64,000 nt of DNA from Clavibacter phaseoli (GTDB lineage Bacteria > Actinomycetota > Actinomycetes > Actinomycetales > Microbacteriaceae): positions 62,001 through 126,000 of the forward strand of contig NZ_CP040786.1 of the NCBI RefSeq assembly GCF_021922925.1. Direction: 5' to 3'. The notes beneath the pieces are model-generated. The model worked only from the letters and a program-made list of their open reading frames with translations, did no database searches and had not been told where the DNA came from. Below, piece by piece: positions 29,825 to 39,554 of this stretch. The translations under genes were made by a program, and so were the position numbers. Within the stretch, counting starts at the first letter, position 1; every line of letters begins with the position of its first letter.

Positions 29825-30961
29825 ATGACACCGACCCCGACCCCGCCGCCTCCCGTCGACCATCCGCTCGAGGCGGCACCGCCCGGGCCGCCCGGGGTGG
29901 CGCTGATCCTCTCGGGGGCCGCGCGGGCCGGCTCCGCTCCGCCGGCCGCCGAGGAGGAGCGCGCAGACGCCGCCGTCGTCGCCCGGGCGGAGGCGCGCGG
30001 CGAGCTCGTGCGGCTGCGCGCCGGGGTGCACGTGCGGCGGGCGGAGTGGGAGGCGGTGTCGGCGCGCGAGCGGCACCTGCTGCGGATCCGCGCGCTCGCC
30101 CGCGTCTCGTCCGGCCCGATCGTGCTGGGCGGGGCGTCGGCCGCCGCCGTCCACGGGCTGCCGCGGCTCGCGACGTGGCCCGCGCTCGTGACGCTGCTCG
30201 ACGTGCAGGGGATACCGTCGGGTCGTCCCGCGGGCGCGCGCGTCGTCCGCGACCCCGCGCACGGGAGGTCGCGTCTCGTGCTCGCGGCGGACGGCGTGCG
30301 GATGCCCGGGCTCGCGGCCACGGCGCTCGCCGCCTCCCACGAGGCGGCCATGACGGCGGTGCGGGGTGCCGCGCCGCGGGGGCCGGGGTGGTTCGCGCAC
30401 GGGCTCGTCGCGCTCGACCACGCGCTCGCGCCCGCGCGGGCCCGGCCGGTGACGCGCGCCGACCTCGAGCGGGAGCGGGGGTTCCGCGGCCCGGGTCCCT
30501 GGAGCCGACGCGCGGAGGATCTCGTCCGGGCGGCGGACGGCGCCGCGGCCGGACCGGTGGAGTCCGTCGCACGGGGCGTCGCGCACGAGGCCGGGCTCGC
30601 GCCGCCCGCCGTGGGGGTCGCGGTCGGCCGCCACGGGCGGCTCGCGCTGGCGTGGGCACGCGAGCGGGTCGGGCTGCGGATCGTCGGGGCGGTCGCCGAC
30701 GCTCGGACGGTGCCCGACGCGGACGCCGGCGCCGACTCGGACGCCGACGCCGGGCCGGCGGATGGGCGGGGAGCCGGCCGCTGGCGGGTGGTCGTGGCGG
30801 GGGAGGGGGACGTGCTGGGCGCGGGGCGGCTCCGCGCGCTCCTGCTGCACGCGGGCCCCGAGCCCGAGCGGCGCGCGGCGCGTGCCGGCGCGGCGGCGGT
30901 CGCGGATCCGGGCGACGGGCGGTCGCGCAGGAGCCCGCCGCTAGGCTGTGCGGGTGAGTGA
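29825..30961 (+). CDS. AbiEi/DUF559-like protein, probably degenerate
   Basis: A 378-residue protein very rich in Ala, Arg and Gly. Residues 50-130 resemble the winged-helix part of AbiEi-type proteins (ARGELVRLRAGVHVRR, ERHLLRIRALARV, VLGGASAAAVHGLP). The C-terminal half aligns by eye with the DUF559/endonuclease-like region found behind such domains (ESVARGVAHEAGL, then RLALAWARERVGLRIVG). There, the acidic residues I would expect (Asp before AW and Glu/Asp before G) are replaced. I chose ATG 29825; the frame is open from 29702. GACACT lies 6 nt upstream, a weak leaderless box. The stop overlaps guaB3 by 8 bp. No toxin partner is adjacent; function unknown. Confidence 0.6.
   Translation: MTPTPTPPPPVDHPLEAAPPGPPGVALILSGAARAGSAPPAAEEERADAAVVARAEARGELVRLRAGVHVRRAEWEAVSARERHLLRIRALARVSSGPIVLGGASAAAVHGLPRLATWPALVTLLDVQGIPSGRPAGARVVRDPAHGRSRLVLAADGVRMPGLAATALAASHEAAMTAVRGAAPRGPGWFAHGLVALDHALAPARARPVTRADLERERGFRGPGPWSRRAEDLVRAADGAAAGPVESVARGVAHEAGLAPPAVGVAVGRHGRLALAWARERVGLRIVGAVADARTVPDADAGADSDADAGPADGRGAGRWRVVVAGEGDVLGAGRLRALLLHAGPEPERRAARAGAAAVADPGDGRSRRSPPLGCAGE
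30942..30947 (+). promoter_or_regulatory. -10 box for leaderless guaB3 transcription
   Basis: TAGGCT ends 6 nt before the GTG at 30954. The 15-mer TAGGCTGTGCGGGTG here is identical to that before purN (48642-48656). Confidence 0.55.
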
Positions 30962-32072
30962 TGTAGAGATCGGCCGCGCCAAGCGGGCCCGCCGTGTGTA
31001 CGCGTTCGACGACATCGCCATCGTCCCGTCCCGTCGCACGCGCGACCCGCAGGACGTGTCGGTCTCGTGGTCCATCGACGCGTACCAGTTCGAGATCCCG
31101 TTCCTCGCGGCGCCCATGGACTCCGTGGTCTCCCCGGCGACGGCCATCGCGATGGGGCGCTTCGGCGGCCTCGGCGTCCTCGACCTCGAGGGCCTCTGGA
31201 CCCGGTACGAGCACCCCGAGCGCCTGCTCGAGGAGATCCGGTCGCTGCCGCCCGAGTCGGCCACCGCGCGCATGCAGCAGATCTACTCCGAGCCGATCAA
31301 GCCGGAGCTCATCACGGCGCGCATCGCGGAGATCCGCGCCGCCGGCGTCGTCGTCGCCGCGGCGCTCTCGCCCCAGCGCACCGCCGACCACTACGAGACC
31401 GTGGTCGCGGCCGGCGTCGACCTCTTCGTCATCCGCGGCACCACGGTCTCGGCGGAGCACGTCTCCAAGGGCGCGGCCCCCCTCAACCTCAAGAAGTTCA
31501 TCTACGAGCTCGACGTCCCCGTCATCGTCGGCGGGGCGGCCACCTACACGGCAGCCCTCCACCTCATGCGCACGGGCGCGGCGGGCGTGCTCGTCGGGTT
31601 CGGCGGGGGAGCCGCGTCCACCACGCGCTCGACCCTCGGGATCCACGCGCCCATGGCCACCGCGCTGTCCGACGTCGCCGGCGCCCGCCGCGACTACATG
31701 GACGAGTCCGGCGGCCGCTACGTGCACGTCATCGCCGACGGCGGCCTCGGCAGCTCGGGCGACATCGTCAAGGCCATCGCGGTCGGCGCCGACGCGGTCA
31801 TGCTCGGATCCACGCTCGCCCGCGCCACCGACGCGCCCGGGCAGGGCTTCCACTGGGGCGCCGAGGCGCACCACTCCGAGCTGCCCCGCGGCCACCGCGT
31901 GCGCGTCGACCAGGTCGCGCCGCTCGAGCAGATCCTCTACGGCCCGTCCACCACGGCCGACGGCAGCGCCAACCTGGTCGGCGCGCTGCGCCGCGCCATG
32001 GCCACCACCGGCTACTCCGACCTCAAGGAGTTCCAGCGCGTCGAGGTCGTCGTCGCGCCGTACGGCAAGTAG
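30954..32072 (+). CDS. guaB3: GuaB3 family IMP dehydrogenase-like protein
   Basis: A 372-residue barrel protein of the GuaB3 group that accompanies guaB in actinobacteria. It shares the IMPDH N-terminus (RRVYAFDDIAIVPSRRT) and phosphate-binding segments (VIADGGLGSSGDIVKAIAVGADAVMLGS). It has no CBS domains, and the loop corresponding to the catalytic cysteine loop reads GFGGGAASTTRST, with no cysteine. Canonical IMP dehydrogenase activity is therefore doubtful; the true reaction is unknown to me. The GTG at 30954 is preferred over 30948 because of the TAGGCT box. A 92-bp gap and an AGGAAGAGGGAGG Shine-Dalgarno sequence lead to the next gene. Confidence 0.88.
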   Translation: MSDVEIGRAKRARRVYAFDDIAIVPSRRTRDPQDVSVSWSIDAYQFEIPFLAAPMDSVVSPATAIAMGRFGGLGVLDLEGLWTRYEHPERLLEEIRSLPPESATARMQQIYSEPIKPELITARIAEIRAAGVVVAAALSPQRTADHYETVVAAGVDLFVIRGTTVSAEHVSKGAAPLNLKKFIYELDVPVIVGGAATYTAALHLMRTGAAGVLVGFGGGAASTTRSTLGIHAPMATALSDVAGARRDYMDESGGRYVHVIADGGLGSSGDIVKAIAVGADAVMLGSTLARATDAPGQGFHWGAEAHHSELPRGHRVRVDQVAPLEQILYGPSTTADGSANLVGALRRAMATTGYSDLKEFQRVEVVVAPYGK

Positions 32073-32164
32073 GCAGTCCACCCGAGCGCCGGTCGACCGC
32101 CCCCGGGCGGGAACACCCGGGGCGCGGCCCGCGTTGTGAACCACAGGAAGAGGGAGGTGCGCGC

Positions 32165-32698
32165 ATGGCGGAGGTCCGTCGCGTCAAGCTGCCGGGTGTC
32201 GGCGTGCTGCACACCTTCATCACCGACGACGGGGGCAAGGTCGGCGTCATCGCCCACCGCTCCGGCCACAGCGACCTGATCACCTTCTCCGAGGAGCAGG
32301 ACGGGCCCGACACGCAGAAGGTGTCGCTCCGCCTCAGCGAGGACGAGGCGCACACGCTCGCCGAGCTGCTGGGCGGCACGCGCATCACCGAGTCGCTCGA
32401 CAAGCTCGACCAGATCCCCGGACTCAGCATCGACTGGTTCACGGTCGACTACGACGACCACATCGCCGGCCAGGCGCTCGGCAACCTCGCGTCGCGCGGC
32501 GTCGTCGGCCTCACGGTCGTCGCGGTCGTGCGCGGCGAGTCCGCGAACCCCGCCCCGTCCGACGACTTCACGGTCTACCCGGGCGACACGCTCGTCGTGG
32601 CCGGATCCCCCGAGAAGGTCGCGAAGGCCTTCGCGTTCTACCGGACGGGCGAGTTCCCGCACCGCCCCGCGCCCGGCTCCGCGCCGGACGGAGGGTAG
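32165..32698 (+). CDS. Cation:proton antiporter regulatory subunit, KhtT-like
   Basis: A 177-residue soluble protein. Its C-terminal part (about residue 85-165) is an RCK_C/TrkA-C domain: GQALGNLASRGVVGLTVVAVVRG, then DDFTVYPGDTLVVAGSPEKVAKA. The N-terminal part (VRRVKLPGVGVLHTFITDDGGKVGVIAHRSG) is as in KhtT. KhtT-type subunits gate a K+/H+ antiporter encoded next to them, and indeed the antiporter gene begins 3 bp after the stop. The ATG at 32165 follows a strong GAGGGAGG. The ligand sensed (cyclic di-AMP in some relatives) cannot be told from sequence. Confidence 0.85.
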   Translation: MAEVRRVKLPGVGVLHTFITDDGGKVGVIAHRSGHSDLITFSEEQDGPDTQKVSLRLSEDEAHTLAELLGGTRITESLDKLDQIPGLSIDWFTVDYDDHIAGQALGNLASRGVVGLTVVAVVRGESANPAPSDDFTVYPGDTLVVAGSPEKVAKAFAFYRTGEFPHRPAPGSAPDGG

Positions 32699-32701
32699 CG
32701 G

Positions 32702-34204
32702 GTGCACCACGGCCAAGACCTCATCGTCCTCGGCCTGCTGTTCGTCCTCGCCTACGCGTTCGGCCAGCTCGGCAAGCGCATCGGCCTGCCCGCGATCCCC
32801 ATATACATGCTCATCGGCCTCCTCGCGAGCCCGAGCGTCGACTGGTTCCCGCTCGACTTCGCGTCGGCCGACATCGAGCTCATCGCCGTCTTCGGCCTGA
32901 TCCTCCTGCTGTTCAACCTCGGTCTCGAGTTCGACCAGGACGAGTTCTTCGGCAACGCCGGCAAGCTCATCGTCTCGGGCGGCTCGTACGTGCTCATCAA
33001 CATGGGCGTCGGGTTCGCGTTCGGCTTCGCCCTCGGCTGGGGCACCCGCGAGGCGCTCATCATCGCGGGCATGACGGCCACGTCGTCGAGCGCCATCGTC
33101 ACCAAGCTCCTCATCGAGCTGAACCGCCTGGCCAACGACGAGACGCCCATGATCCTGGGCGTCACCGTGGTCGAGGACATCTTCATCGCCGTCTACCTCG
33201 CCATCGTGTCGGTCGTGCTGAGCGGCGAGACCGAGCCGTGGGCGGTGGTCGGGCAGCTGGCGGTGTCGTTCGCGTTCCTCGTGGTCATGTTCACGGTCGC
33301 GCGGAAGGGCGGCGCGTTCCTGTCGCGGTTCATGCGCACGCGCGACGTCGAGCTGTTCACCGTCCTGTTCTTCGGCCTCGCGATCCTCTTCGGCGGCATC
33401 GGCGAGGTCCTCGGCGTCACCGACGCGATCGGCGCCTTCCTCATCGGCCTCGTCCTCGGCGCGACGCGCATGCGCAACCGGATCGAGCAGATCGCCATCC
33501 CGCTCCGCGACGTGTTCGGCGCGTTCTTCTTCCTCAACTTCGGCCTGGCGCTGGATCCCGGCGAGTTCCCCACTGTCGTCGTGCCGGTGCTCGTCGCCGT
33601 GCTCATGACGGTCGTCCTCAACATCATCGCCGGGCAGTTCGTCGCGTGGCTCAACGGGCACGGCGCGCAGGCCGGCATCAACACGGCCTTCATCCTGCAG
33701 AACCGGGGCGAGTTCGCGCTGATCCTCGCGACGCTGTCGCTGTCGGCGGGTCTCGACGAGCGGATCCAGCCGTTCGCCGGCCTCTACGTCCTGGTGATGG
33801 CGATCATGGGGCCGCTCCTCGCCGCGAACTCGGTGCGCATCGGCACGGCCGTGCTGCCCACGCGGTACCGCTCCGCCACCAAGCGCGCGGCCGAGAAGGC
33901 CGAGCGCGACGCGGAGCGGGCCGGCGCGCTCGCCCTGTTCGAGGCGGCCGAGCGCGGCGAGCAGGCGCCGGCCGACGCATACGACGACGGCCTCGCCGTC
34001 GCGACGCCCCGGCCGGGCACCGCGGCGCGCGGCACGACGCCCGGCACCGGCCCCGAGGCGGAGGGTGCACCGGCCGGCCGGCGCGGGTCCGACGACGCCG
34101 ACGAGCCCCGTCCCGCCCCCGACCGCCGCGCCGAGCAGGCCGGCCAGCAGTCCGACCACGACACCTGGACACCACCCACCCGCGAACGGGAACCCGACTA
34201 CTGA
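32702..34204 (+). CDS. Cation:proton antiporter, KhtU/KefB-type (CPA2)
   Basis: A 500-residue protein with about twelve membrane segments in the first 400 residues. CPA2 signatures are [45 protein letters not shown] and [17 protein letters not shown]. The last 100 residues are hydrophilic, charged and disordered-looking, and lack the RCK domain of KefB/KefC; that role falls to the preceding KhtT-like protein. The start is GTG 32702, 3 bp after its partner. The stop shares one base with the SURF1 start (TGATG). Likely exports K+ (or Na+) in exchange for protons. Confidence 0.88.
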   Translation: MHHGQDLIVLGLLFVLAYAFGQLGKRIGLPAIPIYMLIGLLASPSVDWFPLDFASADIELIAVFGLILLLFNLGLEFDQDEFFGNAGKLIVSGGSYVLINMGVGFAFGFALGWGTREALIIAGMTATSSSAIVTKLLIELNRLANDETPMILGVTVVEDIFIAVYLAIVSVVLSGETEPWAVVGQLAVSFAFLVVMFTVARKGGAFLSRFMRTRDVELFTVLFFGLAILFGGIGEVLGVTDAIGAFLIGLVLGATRMRNRIEQIAIPLRDVFGAFFFLNFGLALDPGEFPTVVVPVLVAVLMTVVLNIIAGQFVAWLNGHGAQAGINTAFILQNRGEFALILATLSLSAGLDERIQPFAGLYVLVMAIMGPLLAANSVRIGTAVLPTRYRSATKRAAEKAERDAERAGALALFEAAERGEQAPADAYDDGLAVATPRPGTAARGTTPGTGPEAEGAPAGRRGSDDADEPRPAPDRRAEQAGQQSDHDTWTPPTREREPDY

Positions 34205-35196
34205 TGACGCACGCACCCGACCCCCGCATCGACGCCGCACCGCGTCCCGACGCCCGGCCCGCGGGATCCGGTCCGGGCGGCTCCGACGCCGCCGGCCCCA
34301 CCATCGGCCAGGTCGCCCGCCGCCCCCGCTCGCTCGGGCTGCTGGCGCTCGCGCTCGTGATCGCCGCGGGCTTCGCGGCGCTCGGGCAGTGGCAGCTCGC
34401 GCGCGCGGTGGAGTCGGGCGTCGTCATCGAACGCGACACCGAGACGGCGCTGCCGCTCGGCACGCTGGCGGAGCCGCAGGGCTACGTCACCGACACGTCC
34501 GCCGGGCACATGGTCACCGTGGCGGGCGCGCTCGTGCCCGGCGACTTCGTCGTCGTCTCCGACCGCCTCAACGCCAGCCGCACCGGCGCCTGGGTCGTGG
34601 GCCACCTCTCGATCACGGACGACGGCGGCCCCGCGGATCCGGCGCCCGACGCGCTGCCCGCCAGCGTGCCCGTCGCGCTCGGCTGGACCGCGACCGACGG
34701 GGAGGCGGCGGCCGTCGCGGCGCGGCTGAACGCGGGCGACGGAGCCCCGACGGGCGTCCAGGAGGTCGTCGGCCGCTTCCTCCCGAGCGAGCAGCCCGAG
34801 CCCGCGGGCGAGGGCCAGGACCCCCAGCGCATGACCCGCCTCAGCACCGCGGCGCTCGTCAACCTCTGGCCGGGCGACGTGGGCGACGTCTACAACGGCT
34901 TCATCGTCGCGTCGGCGCCCGTCGCCGGCCTCACGGCGATCGACTCGCCGCCGCCGAGCGAGGCCGTGCAGCTCAACTGGCTCAACATCTTCTACGCGGC
35001 GGAGTGGGCGGTGTTCGCGATCTTCGCGATCGTCATCTGGTACCGCACCGTCCGCGACACCTGGACCCGCGAGCAGCCCGGCTACCGCGAGGACGAGGAC
35101 GACGAGGAGGACGACGACGACCCGCTCCCCGAGGGCGGCCGCGACGACGCCGTCAGCGCTCCCGGTCGCGGGAGCCGCGCAGACGCCGACCGGTAG
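34204..35196 (+). CDS. SURF1 family cytochrome oxidase biogenesis protein
   Basis: A 330-residue membrane protein with the SURF1 plan. One membrane helix near the N-terminus (about 42-62, [20 protein letters not shown], with the diagnostic LGxWQLxR) and one near the C-terminus (about 265-285, [18 protein letters not shown]) frame a large extracytoplasmic domain. That domain holds [20 protein letters not shown] and [17 protein letters not shown]1 proteins help insert haem a into aa3-type cytochrome c oxidase. A 45-residue disordered N-terminus and a very acidic C-terminus ([11 protein letters not shown]) flank the core. The start overlaps the antiporter stop, so it is in the same operon. Confidence 0.88.
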   Translation: MTHAPDPRIDAAPRPDARPAGSGPGGSDAAGPTIGQVARRPRSLGLLALALVIAAGFAALGQWQLARAVESGVVIERDTETALPLGTLAEPQGYVTDTSAGHMVTVAGALVPGDFVVVSDRLNASRTGAWVVGHLSITDDGGPADPAPDALPASVPVALGWTATDGEAAAVAARLNAGDGAPTGVQEVVGRFLPSEQPEPAGEGQDPQRMTRLSTAALVNLWPGDVGDVYNGFIVASAPVAGLTAIDSPPPSEAVQLNWLNIFYAAEWAVFAIFAIVIWYRTVRDTWTREQPGYREDEDDEEDDDDPLPEGGRDDAVSAPGRGSRADADR

Positions 35197-35199
35197 GAT
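35194..35199 (+). promoter_or_regulatory. -10 box for leaderless DUF3817 transcription
   Basis: TAGGAT overlaps the SURF1 stop codon region and ends 6 nt before the ATG at 35206; no Shine-Dalgarno sequence. Confidence 0.5.
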
Positions 35200-35205
35200 C
35201 CACGC

Positions 35206-35747
35206 ATGGCCTACGGACTCAAGCGCTCCGACGTCCCGCAGATCCGGAGGGTCCTCGGCTTCTACCGCGTCATGGCGTTCATCACCGGCGCGTTCCTCCT
35301 CCTCCTCGTCGTGGAGATGGGCATCAAGTACCTGCCCGGCTTCCAGTTCGTCGACGGATCGCTGCAGTACCTCGCCGGCGCCGGCTACGAGCTCGAGCTG
35401 AACGGGCCGTCCGGCTTCCTCGCGCTGTCGCCCGCGGACACGCTCACGGGCACGAACCTGAGCCTCCTGATCCAGATCGTCCACGGCAACATCTACGTGG
35501 TCTACCTCATCAGCGACTTCCTGCTCTGGCAGAAGATGCGCTGGTCGTTCACCCGCTTCATCCTCATCGCCGCGGGCGGCGTCGTGCCGTTCCTCTCCTT
35601 CATCGTCGAGGCGCGCATCGCCCGCCGGGTGCGGGAGACCATCGCGGAGCTCGAGGCTCCGCGCCGGAAGGCTCCCGCCGCCGACGACGACCGCGACGAC
35701 GCGGATCCCCGACCCATCGACCCGACCACCACCACGGAGGCCACCAC

Positions 35748-35751
<4 letters not shown>
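35206..35751 (+). CDS. DUF3817 domain membrane protein
   Basis: A 181-residue protein with three membrane segments (about residues 20-42, 88-108 and 115-135) and a charged C-terminal tail. The pattern [20 protein letters not shown], then [18 protein letters not shown], matches the actinobacterial DUF3817 family, which is commonly found beside guaA; its function is unknown. The ATG at 35206 is supported by the TAGGAT box exactly 6 nt upstream. The stop overlaps the guaA start (TTGA), so it and guaA are translationally coupled. Confidence 0.85.
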
Positions 35752-37328
<1,577 letters not shown>

Positions 37329-37348
37329 TCCTCCCGCTCGCGCCGTGG

Positions 37349-37388
37349 ACGACGAAGGCCGCTCCCTGAGGGGAGCGGCCTTCGTCGT
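37349..37388 (+). terminator. Strong terminator between guaA and the BI-1 gene
   Basis: A perfect 18-bp stem (37349-37366 with 37371-37388) with the tetraloop TGAG. It lies between two convergent genes and should work in both directions. Confidence 0.85.
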
Positions 37389-37429
37389 GCTGCCGGTCCG
37401 CGGTGCTGTGCCGCGGACGGGCGGTCGCG

Positions 37430-38233
37430 CTAGTTGTTGCCGCGCAGGATGGCGAAGAGGCGGAGCAGCTCGACGTACAGCCACACGATGGTGACCACGA
37501 GGCCGAAGGCCGCGGTCCAGCCGTACTTGCGGGGAGCGCCGGCGCGGACGCCGCGCTGGATGAAGTCGAAGTCGAGGACCAGCGAGTAGGCGCCGAGCAC
37601 GACGGCGAGCAGGCCGAAGACCACGCCGAGCGGGATGCCGAAGATCTCGATGCCGCGCACGCCCCAGGGGCTCTGGATGGCGCCGAAGGCGATGAGGGCG
37701 AAGTTCACGAGGGAGAACGCCGCGTAGGAGATGATCGCGATCATGAAGATCTTGGTCGCCTTCGCGGAGGCCCGGATCTTGCCGCTGCGGAACAGGATCA
37801 GGACGGTGGCGAAGACCGCGGCCGTGCCGAGCAGCGCCTGGGTGGCGACGCCGGGGGCGATGCCCTCGAAGACGCGGGAGATGCCGCCGACCAGCAGCCC
37901 CTCGAACGCGGCGTACGCGACGATGAGCGGGACGGACGGCTCCTTCTTGAAGGAGTTGACGAGGCCGAGCACGAGGCCGCCGATGGCGCCGAGCATCGCG
38001 AGGGGGAGGGCGAGCGGGCCCGAGAGCCACGCGACGGCGCCGAGGACGACGACGATCGCGAGCAGGCTGACCGTCTTGACGGTCGTGTCCTCGAAGGTCA
38101 TGCGGTCGGTCTCGACCGGGGTCGCCGACGGGCGGTTGTAGAGCTCGTCGAGGCTCTCCGGGGTCACATCCCTCGTGGGCGTCGCACCCCGGCCGTTGAA
38201 GACCGGGTTGTTGGAGAACGTGGGGTTGGCCAT
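37430..38233 (-). CDS. Bax inhibitor-1/YccA family membrane protein
   Basis: A 267-residue protein with seven predicted membrane segments in the last 200 residues and a polar N-terminus of about 65 residues. The actinobacterial YccA-like pattern is seen in VPLIVAYAAFEGLLVGGISRVFE, AAFSLVNFALIAFG and YSLVLDFDFIQRGVRAGAPRKYGW, the last containing the conserved Asp pair. Members of this family act as pH-sensitive ion leaks or modulate membrane proteases; no specific role can be assigned here. It begins at ATG 38233 after AAGGACC and is divergent from the phosphodiesterase gene. Confidence 0.87.
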   Translation of the reverse strand: MANPTFSNNPVFNGRGATPTRDVTPESLDELYNRPSATPVETDRMTFEDTTVKTVSLLAIVVVLGAVAWLSGPLALPLAMLGAIGGLVLGLVNSFKKEPSVPLIVAYAAFEGLLVGGISRVFEGIAPGVATQALLGTAAVFATVLILFRSGKIRASAKATKIFMIAIISYAAFSLVNFALIAFGAIQSPWGVRGIEIFGIPLGVVFGLLAVVLGAYSLVLDFDFIQRGVRAGAPRKYGWTAAFGLVVTIVWLYVELLRLFAILRGNN

Positions 38234-38361
38234 GGTCCTTCTACTCTCAATGGTGGTTGAACGTGATTGACGGCCAATTTAGCTGACCAGGCTGGGAGAC
38301 CCCAGGCGCTGGCCGTGTATTTCCCCAGATGAGTACGCGCTCGCCGTCCACCCGGCGCATG

Positions 38362-38367
38362 TAGCGT
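38362..38367 (+). promoter_or_regulatory. -10 box of the glycerophosphodiesterase gene
   Basis: TAGCGT ends 7 nt before the GTG at 38375; no Shine-Dalgarno sequence. Confidence 0.45.
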
Positions 38368-38374
38368 GCGCGGC

Positions 38375-39436
38375 GTGGATCACGCCCCTCGCCCTCGCCC
38401 CCTCGTCATCGCCCATCGCGGAGCCAGCGGCTACCGCCCCGAGCACTCCGCCGCCGCCGTGCGGCTCGGCTTCGCGCAGGGCGCGGATGCCGTCGAACCC
38501 GACCTCGTCGCCTCGTGCGACGGCGTGCTCGTCATCCGGCACGAGAACGAGCTGTCCGGCACGACCGACGTGGCCGACCGGCCCGAGTTCGCCGACCGCC
38601 GTGCCACGCGCGTCGTCGACGGCGTCGAGCGCACGGGTTGGTTCACCGAGGACATGACGTGGGCCGAGATCCGCACGCTGCGCTGCCGGGAGCGGATCCC
38701 CGCGGCCCGGCCGGACAGCGCGTCGCACGACGACCAGGAGACCGTGCTGTCCCTGCCGGATCTGCTGCGGATCATCGACCAGGAGTCGGCGCGCCACGGT
38801 CGCCCGCTCGGCATGGTCGCGGAGATCAAGCACGCCACGCACTTCGCCGCGCTCGGCATGCCGCTCGACGAGCTGCTCGCCCGCGACCTCCGCGAGCACG
38901 GCTGGGCGGACGACGCCTCGCGCCTCACGATCGAGTCCTTCGAGCGGAGCGCGCTCCTGGGCGTGCGGGCGCACGGCATCGCGGCGCGCCTGGTGTACCT
39001 CCTCGAGGGGCGCGGCGCGGCGATCGACGAGGTCGCGCGTCACGGCGAGTCCGCGGTCACGTTCGACGAGCAGCTCACCGACGCGGGGCTCGCGGCGCTC
39101 GCCGCCGAGGTGGACGGCATCAGCGTGGGCCTCGAGCGGATCTGCCCTGCCGCGGGCTTCGGCGCGGGCTCCGGTTCCGGTGGCGAGGCGGCTCCCGTCT
39201 CCGACCTGGTCCGACGCGCGCACGACGCCGGCCTCACGGTGTTCACCTGGACGCTCCGTCCCGAGAACGCGTTCCTGCCCCGGCCCCTCCGCGGCCCCGG
39301 CCCGAAGTCCGCGCACGGCGACTTCCGCGCGCACTGGGGGCGGTTCCTCGACGCGGGCGTCGACGGCGTCTTCGCCGACCACCCGGATCTCGCGGTCCGG
39401 CTCGTGGGGGAGCGGGCGGCCGCGGTCGGGCGGTAG
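38375..39436 (+). CDS. Glycerophosphodiester phosphodiesterase
   Basis: A GDPD-family enzyme of 353 residues that hydrolyses glycerophosphodiesters to glycerol 3-phosphate and an alcohol. The active-site pattern is present: VIAHRGASGYRPEHS (first catalytic His), DAVEPDLV (metal Glu/Asp) and the HENELSGTTDV loop (second His). The strand TVFTWTLRPENAF lies in the C-terminal part of the barrel. No signal peptide is visible, so it is probably cytoplasmic. The start at GTG 38375 (VDHAPRPRPLVIAHRG) is chosen over 38366 on the TAGCGT spacing. It stands alone between the BI-1 and helicase genes. Confidence 0.9.
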   Translation: MDHAPRPRPLVIAHRGASGYRPEHSAAAVRLGFAQGADAVEPDLVASCDGVLVIRHENELSGTTDVADRPEFADRRATRVVDGVERTGWFTEDMTWAEIRTLRCRERIPAARPDSASHDDQETVLSLPDLLRIIDQESARHGRPLGMVAEIKHATHFAALGMPLDELLARDLREHGWADDASRLTIESFERSALLGVRAHGIAARLVYLLEGRGAAIDEVARHGESAVTFDEQLTDAGLAALAAEVDGISVGLERICPAAGFGAGSGSGGEAAPVSDLVRRAHDAGLTVFTWTLRPENAFLPRPLRGPGPKSAHGDFRAHWGRFLDAGVDGVFADHPDLAVRLVGERAAAVGR

Positions 39437-39454
39437 GGCTCGGCCGCGCGATCG

Positions 39455-39502
39455 CTCGGCTGCTCGGCCGCTCGACGGCTCGACGGCTCGACGGCTCGAC
39501 GG
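39455..39502 (+). repeat. Six tandem 8-bp repeats (CTCGACGG type)
   Basis: CTCGGCTG, CTCGGCCG and then four exact CTCGACGG units lie between the phosphodiesterase stop and the helicase promoter, ending 36 bp before the helicase -10 box. Copy number may vary between strains. Confidence 0.95.
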
Positions 39503-39538
39503 CCGACGGCCGCCCGGCCGCGCGTCGGGGGCAGCGCC

Positions 39539-39544
39539 TAGGAT
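39539..39544 (+). promoter_or_regulatory. -10 box of the UvrD/PcrA helicase gene
   Basis: TAGGAT ends 10 nt before the ATG at 39555, giving a leader of only a few nucleotides. Confidence 0.4.
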
Positions 39545-39554
39545 CGATGCCGAC

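Noticed and set aside
29825-30961. Complete AbiE toxin-antitoxin system
   Set aside because: No nucleotidyltransferase toxin gene lies beside it; neighbours are guaB and guaB3.
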